Counted from the first letter of the stretch, positions 1 through 10,610 are shown. The stretch: DNA of 64,000 nt from Forficula auricularia (GCA_024734495.1 JALMQS010000104.1:496001-560000); one strand, 5' to 3'. Numbers and translations: made by a program. The notes: generated from the letters alone by a model not told the origin.

Positions 1-88
1 TATAAAAAAATAAAAATCTAAAAATTATTTTTTGTCGTTATTGAGAGTGCTGTTGGCGGGATTCGGGGGCGCAGGTTGAAGACCCTTG
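1..88. mobile_element. End of a hAT-type MITE cut by the window edge
   Basis: Mirror of 60282-60369. The terminal inverted repeat ends CCCTTG at base 88 and is followed by the 8-bp flank TTCTAAGT, the complement of the duplication seen at 60274-60281. The rest of the element lies left of the window. Confidence 0.7.
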
Positions 89-96
89 TTCTAAGT

Positions 97-1667
97 CATT
101 GATTGTTAGTTTCGAGATATTTAAAGTTTTATAAAATAAATAAGATTCGAATTCTGTATAATGAGAACTAGAAATCCACTTAACGGTTCAATTTTATGCG
201 ATTTTTCAAAACCGACTTCTTATTACTGTACTTTTTAAATGGATGGAACATAAAATATGAAAAAACTATTTTTTTAATTTTTTGACTTTGATCACTTTCA
301 TAATTATGGACACATATAAGAATTACATTCATTTATTGATTCATTTTACTTTACCATACAGGGTATAGAAAAAAATTGAAATATACTAGATCCTAGTGTA
401 TTAATTTTAATTCAACGGTAGGGATTTTATCGGCTATTAAAGTACCGTCCGGGGCTTCCCCTCACGCTACTCCATCTGGTTCTTGTACCAAAATATTTGT
501 ATTCCTAAAACGGAAAAATGATAAGATTTTGGGTTCTTAGGGTTTGGAAATGCAGAAAACTTATTTTTATTAATGATTTTATTAAGATTTTAATGTGAAG
601 CATAGTTCTCTCAAGGGGGTGAGGTCCAAGTGCTCCTGGGGGTCGTGACATGTCTTTTAAAGGGGATATGTTGGAAAAAAAGACACTTATTCCATAATAA
701 GGGCTCGCTTCTGATTTTGCGTCCCGGCCCCGAAATTTCATGAGATGTCTATGATGTGAAGTCATAATACAGGCAAAAAAAAAAATTATAAAAAGTTTAT
801 TATTTAATTAATAATAGAGCGCCTCTAGCTTTCTCCAATTAATTACTGAATCTACAAATCAATATATTTTTAAATGTCTATTCATTTGACCATGAAACCC
901 TTATTACGCAAGGGGATCTTTAAACATCGAAATCACTTGAATAATATTTTATTAAAAATTTTAAAATTTGTATCCCTTTACAATTTGCACTCTTCAATTT
1001 TTGAATGAATAAATTTATATTTGCCTCTGGTTACTCAAGAGACGATAGTACATAAATCCCTAAAATAAATGTTTTAATTTTTCTTGTAGAATGAAAAAGA
1101 CATATCCTAATTATAATTCGCTTAATTTTTATCTATGAATATGCATATTTAATTTTAAATTTACTTTTATTTTAATTATTATATTGATTTGGGTTGGCAA
1201 TGGCAATTAAACAAGATGGCTGCTTCAAATTGAATCTATTTGACATCTAATTAATTACAAATCAACTTTATATTTAATTAAATTAAATATTATAATGGTA
1301 TGTTTTGATATTCTATATATTTTTCTAAATAATTTTTAACTTTGTTAACATTTGCATTTTTTTGTTCATCCATTTTTGTTGAATGTTTCTTTGCAATATT
1401 CATTTCTTATAATTTTTTACCTTTATTTAAATTTTAATCATTATTCAATGATTATCAATTTCAAATTAAAACATAAAATTTAATATAGGAGTTCACATTT
1501 CCCGATATAAATAAACTTAGGTATTTATATTCAATTTGGGATAAGTCATTCTATGGCCCCTTCGAATTTTGAAGAAATTCAAAATTCGAAACATTCAACT
1601 ACTTTTATTTAAATTATTATATTCAGTGGTGGATTAGGAAATTATTTAAAGTAACATTATAATAAAT
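97..1667. other. No recognisable gene; AT-rich non-coding
   Basis: No domain or structural RNA was recognised. An 86-codon minus-strand frame at 505-765 is mostly conserved in the other arm (59624-59860) with a few changed residues, but resembles nothing I know and includes a more GC-rich patch (600-760). I do not call it a gene. Confidence 0.5.
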
Positions 1668-2644
1668 TATTTCTGAGGTGTTTCCAAATTTTTTTGTTTA
1701 CCAGATGTGAAGTAATGTGTGATTGAATTGAGGAATCCAATTTAATCTGTTTTAAAAGGTGTACCTACATTTATATATAATGTTTCAGTTCATTATTTCT
1801 GAAACTTCACCAGCACCTGCGATAAAGAAAGTGACAATTCTGTAAGTTTTAGTCTATGGATCATAATAAGTATGCTGAAAAATTCTCTTTTTTGATGTAC
1901 ATTACTTTGAAAGCAGGCTACCCCTTAACAAAAGTGTAAAAAATGTAAAAAAGATCCTTCAGAGAGGTCTTGAAAAGAAAATTAATGAAAAAACATAGAT
2001 TTTAATGAGTTCACATTCCCGATAGAAGTAGAATTCGGTATTTTATAGAGGTTTTTCACTTCAAATTGAACATTTTACAAATAAGATAAAATACAGTGAT
2101 ACCTCGAGATTCGAGTTTAATTCGTTCCGTAACCTTGCTCGTATCTCAAAGCAATTTTTCCCATTGAAATTAATTGAAATGCCATTAATCCGTTCCAGCC
2201 CCAAAAATGCTACCCCTAATTGTTTTTGTTACGTTTTTTTGAATAAGAAAAATGTATTTCATAAATGACAAATATTGTATAAAAACATAATAAAAGAGAA
2301 TGTAAAGCAAAAAAAACTGATTTTATAAAGTGTGCATACATATTTGTATTTTGGTCACTTAAATGCAACTTACCCACAACTTAAATGCTACTGTATGCTT
2401 AATTTTAGTCACTGCTTTTCTCTTCACTGGTCTTTGCCTTTTATTTTATTTTATTTATTGGGCCTCCGAGGAGCGGGCCGCCTCTTACAAGACAAAAGAT
2501 TACACAAATTTATTTACAAATATTTCACACTTTCGGCTTCAGACAAATTAATTCAGATTCAGAGCGGGTGGCTGAGAGAGCCAGGATTAATCCTGGCTCA
2601 CATTTCACATTTCTTTTTTTTTTTTTTTTATTCACAAAAAATAA

Positions 2645-3153
2645 TCATACGCCACCCGCTCTCCATGTTCTTCTGCCGAAAGTGTAAAAATTAAGAAGAG
2701 ATCCCCTCATCGCCCTATATGTCAAATCGTTTATTGTTTTTTGGGATATACCCAGGGCGATGAGGGACTCCACCGCTTTATGCCACCACACTCCCTTCCA
2801 CGAGAGTGTGATGGCCTCGACCCTGACCGAGCCCGCCCCGACGCCAAATCGCTCCGCAATATTATCCACCAGACTGGAGATGCCCCTATATTTTTCTATT
2901 TTGTTTCGGTGGGCAACACCCAGTCCTGCAAGCGCGGAAACGATCTGGACGTCCAAAACCCACACCACCCCCGCCGCATCCTTTGCCACGATGTCTGGCT
3001 TTCTATTGCCCGCCGAGCTGGAGTACAAGTACTCCAACTCGACACGCATTCCCTTTTTGATCAAATCGTCGGCCAGACATCGTACCACAGCGTCATGCCT
3101 CTTAACCCTCCCATCCGCGGTCCTATCACAACATTGGATGATGTGCGCCGTTT
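2645..3153 (-). pseudogene. R2-type LINE C-terminus: restriction-like endonuclease (REL-ENDO)
   Basis: The minus-strand frame gives the end of an R2-clade polyprotein. It starts with a zinc-knuckle-like stretch, then RHDAVVRCLADDLIKKG, then the endonuclease core with KPDIVA and VLDVQIVS (the PD...D pattern of the PD-(D/E)xK nuclease), AHRNKIEKY, an SWKGVWWHKAVESL segment and the terminal GSLLNFYTFGRRTWRA. About 165 codons are open; full R2 proteins exceed 1,000. It is 5'-truncated exactly where the hammerhead foldback begins. Probable 3' UTR continues to about 2440 and includes a perfect 22-bp palindrome around GGATTAATCC near 2590. The frame is intact but cannot be functional alone. Confidence 0.85.
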
Positions 3154-3380
3154 ATTGGATAAAAATACTTGGTAGGTTTCACATTAAGATATAAAAATAT
3201 AAAACGAATTTATTTTTGGAGAATCTTTAATCTCGATATATATATTTCGGGTGACTAACCCATCTTCAGGAGAAACAGAAGGTAACTGACTTTTTATATC
3301 TTAATGTGAAACCTACCAAGTATTTTTATCCAATAATTTTAAAAAATGTTTCACCAAGTACCAACACCAAATTCCTTAAA
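3154..3380 (-). mobile_element. Hammerhead-bearing foldback repeat inside Tigger
   Basis: Bases 3154-3197 (ATTGGATAAAAATACTTGG onward) are the inverse of 3291-3335, giving a ~44-bp stem with a ~95-base loop region that contains a hammerhead motif. On the minus strand the element starts with the family head GGTGTTGGTAC(C/T)TGGTGAAACAT, also seen near 10080, 14450, 21440 and 63510, followed by GGTAGGTTTCAC. It separates the Tigger C-terminus from the R2-like fragment. Confidence 0.75.
3228..3275 (-). ncRNA. Hammerhead ribozyme motif, type I-like
   Basis: On the minus strand the core reads CTGAAGA (complement of 3263-3269), a stem-loop GGGT-TAGTC-ACCC, GAAA (complement of 3245-3248), a short TA-rich stem III, then ATC before the predicted cleavage point (C opposite g3235). 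Stem I is open: TCTC before CTGAAGA pairs with GAGA after the cleavage C. All invariant hammerhead core positions are present. Stem III is very short, as in hammerheads described from Penelope-like elements and retrozymes. Activity is not shown. Confidence 0.7.
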
Positions 3381-4122
3381 AACTATTTGCCTTTTACGCC
3401 GGATTAAAAAAAAACTGTCCAAGGAGGTTTGTTTCTTCCTCCCTTTCAGAATGCTGCCGAAATGAGTTAGGCAAGTGTCATTAAATAGCTCCGATGCACG
3501 ACCAGTTGCAACTTTTTCGGGGTGTTTCTTTTCCACGAACTGTGAAACTCTCTCCGACATTCCCAACATCTCTTTTATCTCACTTGTAGAGATAACCTCC
3601 TCCACCTCTGGCTCTTCCTCGAAACCAATTTCTTGCAGAACCCCCGAATGCTGCTGCGACTGTAACTTTGTTGTAACTGTTTACCCACTGCACAAAGAAC
3701 TGCCTAGTGACCCATGCCTTCTTCGGTTTGCCCTCCACATAACTATGCAGTTTTTCTTTTAAAATCTTATGTGACTTAAAGGCTCTGGGGTTTTCCGAAT
3801 GGTATACAAGCAGAGCCTTTATTTTGCAGTCGCCACTCCCATTGGCGCACTGTACGTGAGTTAGTCTATCCTTCATGGGTTTGTGGCCTGGCATTATCTT
3901 CTCCTCTGCCGTTATGTAAGTCCTATTCGGCATCTTCTTCCAGAAAAGTCCTGTTTCGTCACAGTTGAAGACTTGCTGGGGGATGTATCCATTGGCTTCT
4001 ATCAGTTCGGAAAAAGGTTCGCAGGTGGCCGTTGCTCGTATTTCAAAGCAAAACTTCGCTCGCTCGACAGCTCGTATCTCAAACAACTCGTATGTTAGGG
4101 CACTCGTATCTCGAGGTACCAC
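3351..4122 (-). pseudogene. Tigger-type DDE transposase, fragmentary
   Basis: Two overlapping minus-strand frames (3580-4122 and 3351-3605) together give a partial pogo/Tigger transposase. The first holds the DDE_1 block around the catalytic aspartate (FNCDETGLFWKKMP), followed by a typical segment reading NPRAFK. The second carries the C-terminal tail QTSLDSFF, characteristic of Tigger proteins. The family is normally about 450-600 residues with N-terminal CENP-B helix-turn-helix domains. Those are missing, because the left side joins the TIR directly. A frameshift separates the two parts, so the copy is dead. In the other arm (56257-57028) several residues differ (CEPF/CETF, THVQ/TLVL), showing neutral drift. 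The last residues run into the inserted hammerhead repeat. Confidence 0.85.
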
Positions 4123-4132
4123 TGTAATAATG

Positions 4133-4569
4133 AATTAAAACAGGAATAGCAGGGAATTGGACAACAAATAAAAAACAGAGTTTTTATTAAATGGGCCAGA
4201 CGGTTCGTCGATTTATTTCGACTTCCTCAGTGGCCCATTTTATCACTCTTTGTGAAAAGACTAGTTTCAATTGCAAGTGCTTTGTCTGTTTAAAGATTAA
4301 AACAACATAAAGGATGTTTATAAGAATTTTTATTTTTTAATTGTTGAAAGAAGAAAAAAGGTTCCAAGATTGTTCAATAATTGAGATCATGTGTTGTAGT
4401 TATAATAAAAAAAAGATTAAAGATGTTTTGTCGCATAGTGGAATTGTCTTTTGACAAATAGTGATAGGATGGGCCACTGAGGAGGTCGAAATAAATCGAC
4501 TAAACGTCTGGCCCATTTAATAAAAACTTTATTTATTGTCCAATTCCCCGCTATTCCTGTTTTAATTAA
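4133..4569. mobile_element. Small foldback with inverted hammerhead-like motifs
   Basis: Bases 4133-4245 are the inverse of about 4465-4569 (AATTAAAACAGGAATAGC...). Each arm holds GGGCCACTGAGGA, GTCGAAATAAATCGAC and TCTGGCCC. CTGAGGA...GAAA resembles a hammerhead core, but only about four bases lie between the two parts, so no normal stem II can form. I regard these as decayed or only superficially similar. Confidence 0.65.
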
Positions 4570-5203
4570 TACTTATTATGGATGCGAGTGATATACCGTA
4601 AAATAATAATAATAAAATGTTCAATTTGAAGTGAAAAACCTGTATTAGCTTCAATGTGTCATAAATAAATTGGTCAAGGTAAATTCTATGTTATTTAATG
4701 AATTTTCTTTGTAAGACCTCTCTAAAGGGTTATTTTTACATTTTTTACCTTTTGTTAATGAGTAGCCTGTTTTCAAACTAACGTACATCAAAAAATAAAA
4801 ATTTTCATCGTAATTATTTTCCATAGACTAAAACTAATACAATTGTCACTTTCTGTATCGCAGATGCTGATGAAGGTTCGATCGAAATAATAAACTGAAA
4901 CATTATATATAAATGTAAATACACCTTTTAAAAACACATTCAAGTGGATTTCTCAATTCAATCACACATTACTTCACATCTGGTAAACAAAATTTGGAAA
5001 CCCCTCAGAAATCTTTCCAACCATTATTTATAAAGTATCAAATCAAATTCACAACAGGATCCATCGGCACTCCAACACTCATTGTAACTTATAATATTAA
5101 ATTTTTTAACTATATATTCTACCCCCTGTTCTTCGAAACTAATATGAGCTGGCCCTCCTAGCTCACGACCTGGGTATGCCCTTGCTAGTATATCATATAT
5201 ATA

Positions 5204-5787
5204 CAGGGTGTTTCAGGAGGAATAGTAAATATTTTAGGAGGCGGTAGTATAGACGAATTGCAATAAAAAATGCCAAATAACATGTGTCCAATTTTTATTG
5301 AGTACAGGGATACAGCGTTACACGTTCAGATGCAATATGACTGCTGGGCACTGTACCAGTGTCACGCAGTGTATTGAACACACGAGTAAACGCTCTTGAA
5401 TCTGATAATCTGCGATTAGGAAATCGTATGCCATATTCTCTACAAGCAGCAGCAGCGTTTCCATTACAAAATCCATAAACAAAAACCAAATTGGCATACT
5501 CAGCATTTGTAAATACGTGCGGCATGATTACACGCTACAGTACAGTAGACTTGGCCAACAAATCACAATGAAAACTTCAAGGTAAACTAAACCACAACTT
5601 GAACATCAACACTATACTGCTGACATTCGATAAATACGTCGATAGCAACCGGTGTACCAAGACACGAAACGAAAATGCATTGAAATCAGCTCTACTCAAT
5701 AAAAATAATGTTATATAGCATTTTATATTGCAGTTCCTCTATAGTACCACCTCCTAAAATATTTACTATTCCTCCTGAAACACCTTG
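5204..5787 (-). mobile_element. TA-flanked DNA transposon with DUF4817 helix-turn-helix
   Basis: The termini CAGGGTGTTTCAGGAGG and CCTCCTGAAACACCTTG are inverted repeats extending about 85 bp, and TA flanks both ends. At 584 bp it is an internally deleted Tc1/mariner-IS630-like element keeping only the N-terminal DNA-binding region of its transposase. Confidence 0.8.
5295..5525 (-). pseudogene. DUF4817-type N-terminal DNA-binding domain of a transposase
   Basis: A 76-codon frame starting MPHVFTNAEYANLVFVYGF and including GNAAAACREYGIRFPNRR and a DSRAFTRVFNTLRDTG segment. This matches the arthropod DUF4817 helix-turn-helix, found at the N-terminus of DDE transposase-like proteins. The catalytic domain is absent: the frame runs straight into the right-hand TIR. 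The protein is identical in the other arm (54855-55085). Confidence 0.75.
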
Positions 5788-5819
5788 TATATATATTTAT
5801 TAAAAAAAATCATTTCTTG

Positions 5820-5965
5820 CTTTAATTGAAAAGTTTTTGTTTTGCCGAGAGTAGCAGAGTTGTTGATTCACAAAGAGAAACAAAGAGGCTGTCCTCTGCT
5901 TGATGCAAATAAACATACACACATATATACTATATATCGAGATGATATATCTGTATATATATTAT
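5820..5965. repeat. Single arm of the 19.1-kb foldback family
   Basis: The stretch with GCCGAGAGTAGCAG, AGAGAAACAAAGAGG, TCCTCTGCTTGATGC and the ATATCGAGATGATATATC tract is the same as one arm of the palindrome at 19030-19275. Here only one arm is present. Confidence 0.7.
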
Positions 5966-5994
5966 TTATTTGTTTGAGACTATAATTTCTTGCT

Positions 5995-6330
5995 TTGCTT
6001 TTATTATTTTATATACAATTTTTGATCAAACTTTACTAAGTTAGAATAGCCTTTGACTCTATCTGAAAACTGAATTACCCATATCTATATCTTAATTGAT
6101 AGAAAATCAAGATTTTCATCTGCATTTTATTAAAACAATTGTTTATTATTTTTTCAGATTCATTACTCTCAATTATGACTGGCTGCTGTGAAAACTGGTT
6201 CTCTCTCTTAAATCCATTTAGTTTCTATTTTAAATTCATCTCTATTATTCAAAAATTGAGTTCAAATTGAAGACAAAAGGATATACCAACATTATGCAAA
6301 GGAAGTAAGTATATCGTATAAATATTTATT
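5995..6330. repeat. ~330-bp direct repeat, copy 1 (copy 2 at 10270-10610)
   Basis: Both copies run from TTTTATATACAATTTTTGATC through GGCTGCTGTGAAAACTGG to AAGTAAGTATATCGTA in the same orientation, with small differences. They bracket the two hAT elements and the 7.5-kb MITE, so the 4 kb between them may be a segmental or insertion-linked duplication. Confidence 0.75.
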
Positions 6331-6431
6331 AAAAAAATCATTTCTGGCTTTGGTCCTTTTATTATTTGAATCGCTTCATGCAAAAAGGTTAAAGAGTAAA
6401 GATGAATGCTTACGGTTTTCACTGTTTAGAT

Positions 6432-7378
6432 CAGGGGTTCCCAACCTTTTTGCACCTGCGTACCACTTGACTTTTTGAGAAATTTTGGCGTACCACCAGA
6501 CCTAAATATTTTAATAAACGTATAATATTTACTCTTCTAAAAGTGTTCAAAGGCTTTTTGAATTAAATTCCTGAGAAAACTTCATATTTAATGGCTAGAT
6601 ATTTATTTATTTATAACATGCTTATAATAAAGGAGAAATAAAAAGATTAAAATGGTATTAATTTACAGTTTTATTTATTACCCATAGGTCTAAAAACATA
6701 CAAATAAAAAATTAGTACAAACTCAGCAAAAAATTAATCATCATACAAAATATACTTTTATAGTCTTTAGTGCGAAACTTGTTGTTGTTTGCCTGTGATT
6801 AAAATATCAACATTAGGAGTAATGGAACTTATCTTCACTCTTAAATCCTCTTCAACACTTATTCTGCTTCTATGTTTATTTTTTATGTACAAGAGTTCAG
6901 AAAATCCACTCTCACACATGTAACTCGTAACAAATGGCATCAAAAATTGCAGAGCTTGCCGGAAGATCAAAGGGTACTCGGTTTTACATCCGATCCAGAA
7001 GTTAATTAAAGATTTCTCTTTAAAATAATCTTTCATGGAACTATCTTCTGTAAGATCGATAAAACTTTCTTTTAGTTCCAATTCATTTGGTGAGGTTCCC
7101 GAAAAAGGATTTATGATCCACCCCACTTTTGAATAATCTTCAGAGAAATACTTCTTAAAGCTTTTTTGAAGACCTTCCAAGTGAACAATGATATCTGCAA
7201 CCACATCTGGCTTTGGAGATATTTCATTTTCTTCAAAAAATGATGATAGAGTGGGAAATGCAAATAAATTCTCCTCCTGTATTTGTGAACAAAACAGAAG
7301 CTATTAATAGCATGTTGCTCACATCACTCACGCGTACCACCTGAAACGTTCCCGCGTACCACCGGTTGGGAACCCCTG
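6432..7378 (-). mobile_element. hAT transposon, internally deleted, with perfect 8-bp TSD
   Basis: The inverted termini CAGGGGTTCCCAACC and GGTTGGGAACCCCTG are each bordered by GTTTAGAT (6424-6431 and 7379-7386). The subterminal regions carry repeated GCGTACCAC. The 947-bp element keeps only the C-terminal end of its transposase on the minus strand. TIR sequence and 8-bp duplication both fit the hAT superfamily. Confidence 0.92.
6767..7280 (-). pseudogene. hAT transposase C-terminus (dimerisation region)
   Basis: The minus-strand frame is open from about 7280 to a stop at 6767. It contains FIDLTEDSSMKDYF, SLINFWIGCKTEYP, then the hAT C-terminal block FVTSYMCESGFSELLYIKNK followed by an RISVEEDLR segment, as in ZBED/SCAND3-like transposases. 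A complete protein would be 500-700 residues with a BED zinc finger and DDE core; roughly 170 remain. The other arm (53100-53613) carries the same frame. Confidence 0.85.
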
Positions 7379-7551
7379 GTTTAGATTGTAAACAATTTGC
7401 ATATATTTATATTAGATTAGTGTAACGAAATCACTTATCAATAATTTTTAAATAAATTTTAGATTGATGCTCTTTTCGCAGAAAATACCAGTTTTAAGGA
7501 CAATCTAAGCAAGTTTTTTATAAATAAAACGTCACATTTTTTACAAGAACA

Positions 7552-7810
7552 TATCATCGCCTTAGAGTGTAAACCTGCTAAATCCATTTTTTATCATATA
7601 TGACATATTAATACCGTTCGAAAGAAAAAGAGATACAGCATCGTCCAAGTAAAACTGCTACTTAAAATTACGATCGTAAGTTGTAGAAAAAAATGTGAAA
7701 AATAGTTTCTTTCCTAAATAACAATATTAAATTTTGTTTGTTTTTTGTCTGCCCTGTAAAATTTCCTTATTGGAGTTAGCAGGTTTACACTCACACACAA
7801 GGCGACGATA
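7552..7810. mobile_element. MITE with ~35-bp inverted termini
   Basis: TATCATCGCCTTAGAGTG at the left and CAAGGCGACGATA at the right belong to an inverted pair that also includes GTAAACCTGCTAA / TTAGCAGGTTTAC. No coding potential. Superfamily not determined. Confidence 0.65.
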
Positions 7811-8044
7811 TTGTTTATTGTTAGAAATATACCATATATTAAACATTATTACTCAATCTTCTTCACTACCTTGTTGAGTAGTTAGCCAAGAAAGTATTTC
7901 TTTGTAAAAGTTCATACCTATGGATGTCATCAACATACCAAATTACTTTTTTTATGTCCTCAACTTTTGCTTTTTATAAAGGCACTTTTTTTCATCTCTA
8001 TAGGCAATATTTTTTGGGGTGTTAGAAATTCTGTTTCTGATAAC

Positions 8045-9266
8045 TAGAGACCGGATTTTTATGCAGTAAAAACTTCCAAGATATGCCATAAAATATCCAG
8101 TTAAAAAGGCTGAAATATGCAAGTAATATGCAGTATACACTGAAATATGCAAATATATGCAGTAAAAGATGGCAAAATAAATTTTTTTATGCTCTAAAAA
8201 ATTAAAATTGAAGACAAAAATACTATATATTTGAAGGAGTCCTATGAAAGAATAAAATGATAAAGTAAGCTATAGACACCAAGTGTAAAATATCTACTTT
8301 TATTGCGTAAAAAATTGCCCGAAATTCTCATTACATATATTTAATATATTTAAACAATTTTTAAATTCAAAGAAATACTAAGTGAACTTGAATAAAATCA
8401 ACATAATAAATATAACAATGTTTCAAAAAATGTGAACGAAAAATTATGAGGGTGGGGGGGGAGGGGGAGAGAGGTAATTTTATTTAACAGACACGATTGT
8501 ATTGTATTCTTTTATTTGCAAATATTTGACCGGTTATAATCTGATCACTACACTAATTTACACACACTTAAACACACACACACGAACACTCAATGTCCAA
8601 AATGTCCCGAAGGTCGTTAAAAAAAAAGAAAGAAATAATTAACAAAGGATCTCAAAAATAATTAAAATTTGATTGTAATTGTGAATAATTTATGTTTACA
8701 AGTATTTTTCTAAATTATCTTCAGGTTATTATGTCTACGGTCACTTAAAATTGATTTATACTATGAAAAGGAGCTCTCCAAACCCTCAGACGTAATGGGG
8801 GCAAATTTAAAGGAAATTAAAACCCCAGTGGAAACTTTTCGTCATTTTCGTGTAGAGGAAAGTATCTAGTCAAATCAAAGCACAACTGAATAAAAAGAAA
8901 AATCAGTGGGTTGTTGTTTTGTAGCTACGTTTACATCCTTTGTAATTCCTTCGTAGTCCAACACTACACTCTTGTCGTTGAGGCCTATTTCAGTTTTCTT
9001 CGAATTTAAATTAGTGTCCTCCTGTTTGATTTCTTCATTTTTTTCATTCTTTCTCCGAAAATTTACTTTTAAAAAATCTGTATTTGGCGCGAAATAGGCA
9101 ATATTTGACAAAAAATCCTTCAAATATGCAATTTTATGCATAAATATGCAGTATAAAATTTAACCCACAGTATTCTAGATAGATACATGATTCGTATAGA
9201 TAATTGATTCCCTGGGTCGTATGTGGCGGCGAACAAAAATGCAATTGCATAGTAATCCGGTCTCTA
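8045..9266 (-). mobile_element. Second hAT transposon, decayed, with perfect 8-bp TSD
   Basis: The termini TAGAGACCGGATTTTTATGC and GCATAGTAATCCGGTCTCTA are bordered by CTGATAAC on both sides (8037-8044 and 9267-9274). The subterminal zones are crowded with ATATGCA repeats, a pattern typical of transposase-binding clusters. A G-rich tract lies at 8450-8475. Confidence 0.9.
8700..9145 (-). pseudogene. hAT transposase remnant of the 8.0-9.3 kb element
   Basis: An 88-codon minus-strand frame (8875-9141) of uncertain homology is followed, after stops, by a hAT dimerisation-domain relic. In the right arm this reads SEDVERSFS, a stop, then YKSILSDR; in the left arm the same place reads SEGLESSFS, so the two copies have drifted apart. 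No intact transposase remains. Confidence 0.65.
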
Positions 9267-9859
9267 CTGATAACGTTAGAGTGAGTGTATGTAGATCTCC
9301 TCCATCAATGAACTTATTCACTAATACTTCACCTTTATAGTGAAAAAGAGTGAAAACTTGAAATTGAGCTAGGACATTTTCCTCAGTTATCTCAAGGACG
9401 CTTTCCTACAACTGCTAAGTTTTGTAATCGTCTTACACGTTTAACAGAAACTGCATAAAGTGATAAAAATGCCTTCAAACACACTTGTTTCACTTTGTCA
9501 ACTAAGATATAATATTTATACGAATTTGAGTTAATTCTAGCACTTTCATCACTTCTAGGCCTTCTTTCTGGTCAGCAAATGTGAACCATCAATCAATCCT
9601 TGCAGAAATGTATCCTGCAGATGTGGCAACCAAAAAAAGATTCATGGTCCAAGACTGATGCTCTTTATGCATGAATTACTTGCCTACACACCTATTATTT
9701 CACATACAGAGTCATTGGACTGTTGTTCTTTTAGTATAAATCGAGGTAAATACAGAAAATTCTATATGAAAAGACATTTAACTCATTTTTGTAAAATTTG
9801 GACTGGACCCCTTTTTGCATGAAGCGATTCATTTTATAATAAAAAAAATAAGTAAAATT

Positions 9860-10292
9860 TCAAGGTAGAACTAATTTTTGGAGACGGACTGATAAGTGAA
9901 ATTGAGTGGATATTGATGAGGCAGTCCAAAAAAAGAAGAAGATAATTTATACTATCTTATTATTCATAAACCGACGTTTCGGAGGCTATTCCCATGACGA
10001 AGGGGGGAATTATCTTCTTCTTTTTTTGACTGCCTCATCAATATCCACTCAATTTCAAGGTAGGTTTCATAAAAAATGTTTCACCTTGAACCGAGAGGTG
10101 AACCGCGACCTAATATCGTGTACACCTACATCCACTTCCACTTTCATTTCCAAGTAGAAGACAATAGATGAAGGGGCATTATCTAATGAATTCCACATAA
10201 TTCCAAAGACACCTAATTCAAATCACGGTTCACCCCTCGCCTTGAACCGACACCTAACTCTTTAAAAATTATTCATTTTATATACAATTTTT
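9860..10292 (-). mobile_element. Hammerhead-family foldback, copy A
   Basis: GAAATTGAGTGGATATTGAT...AAGAAGAAGATAATT (9899-9950) is the inverse of about 10010-10065. On the minus strand the order is family head GTTAGGTGTCGGTTCAAGG-TGAAACAT, stem, hammerhead-like tip, stem, tail CAGTCCGTCTCCAAAAAT. The tip keeps the 3' half CCGAAACGTCGG but the CTGANGA half is replaced by CGTCATGGGAAT, so this ribozyme is lost. A 148-bp MITE interrupts the head. Confidence 0.7.
10092..10239. mobile_element. 148-bp MITE with 8-bp TSD
   Basis: The termini CGAGAGGTGAACCGCGA and TCACGGTTCACCCCTCG are bordered by CCTTGAAC at 10084-10091 and 10240-10247. A second copy lies at 22563-22702. No coding capacity. The 8-bp duplication suggests a hAT-type mobiliser. 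Confidence 0.85.
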
Positions 10293-10610
10293 GATCAAAC
10301 TTTACTAAGTTAGAATAGCCTTTGACTCTATCTGAAAACTGAATACCTATATCTATATCTACTATTCTATAATTGACACTAAATCAAGTAGTTTCATCTG
10401 CATTTTATTAAAACAATTGTTTATTATTTTTCAGATTCAATACTCTCAATTATGGCTGGCTGCTGTGAAAACTGGTTCTCTCTCTTAAATCCATTTGGCT
10501 TCTATTTTAAATTCATCTTTAACATTCAAAAATTGTATTCAAACTGAAGACAAAAGCATACTCGGATCACTTACCATCATTATGCAAAAGAAGTAAGTAT
10601 ATCGTATATT

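Larger units (their letters stand above)
2094..4124 (-). mobile_element. Tigger/pogo-type DNA transposon (nested insertions)
   Basis: The termini are CAGTGATACCTCGAGATT on the left and, reading inward on the minus strand, CAGTGGTACCTCGAGATACG on the right. Both are flanked by TA, the target of Tc1/mariner-pogo elements. The transposase remnant lies at 3351-4122 on the minus strand. The element is interrupted after the transposase C-terminus by a hammerhead foldback (3154-3380) and an R2-like LINE fragment (about 2645-3153 and downstream). Confidence 0.88.
1668..5012. mobile_element. Large foldback element with ~400-bp inverted termini
   Basis: Bases 1668-2080 are the inverse of 4613-5012. 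Both contain the block that begins TTCTGAGG(T/G)G, then a region around AAACATTATATATAAATGT, and end inward with TTCAATTTGAAGTGAAAAACC. Between the arms sit a Tigger element (2094-4124) and a second small foldback (4133-4569), so this is the outermost shell of a nest. No coding capacity of its own is visible. Class unknown; it behaves like a long-TIR non-autonomous element. Confidence 0.75.

Noticed and set aside
505..765. 86-codon minus-strand frame as a gene
   Set aside because: No recognisable domain, and the right-arm copy differs at several residues and lacks the N-terminus, as expected for chance frames in drifting DNA.
2332..2694. Overlapping 120- and 62-codon frames as genes
   Set aside because: They cover the probable R2-like 3' UTR and Tigger tail, with poly-T and palindromes. 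The frame changes between arms by indels.
4190..4245. CTGAGGA...GAAATAAATC as an active hammerhead
   Set aside because: Only four bases separate the two core parts, so stem II cannot form. Kept only as a note under the foldback feature.
4865..4905. CTGATGAAGGTTCGATCGAAATAA-like stretch on the plus strand as a hammerhead
   Set aside because: CTGATGA and GAAA are present with a weak 3-bp stem II, but no stem I pairing was found. The matching inverted copy near 1810-1840 has a changed core (CTGGTGA as read on the minus strand).
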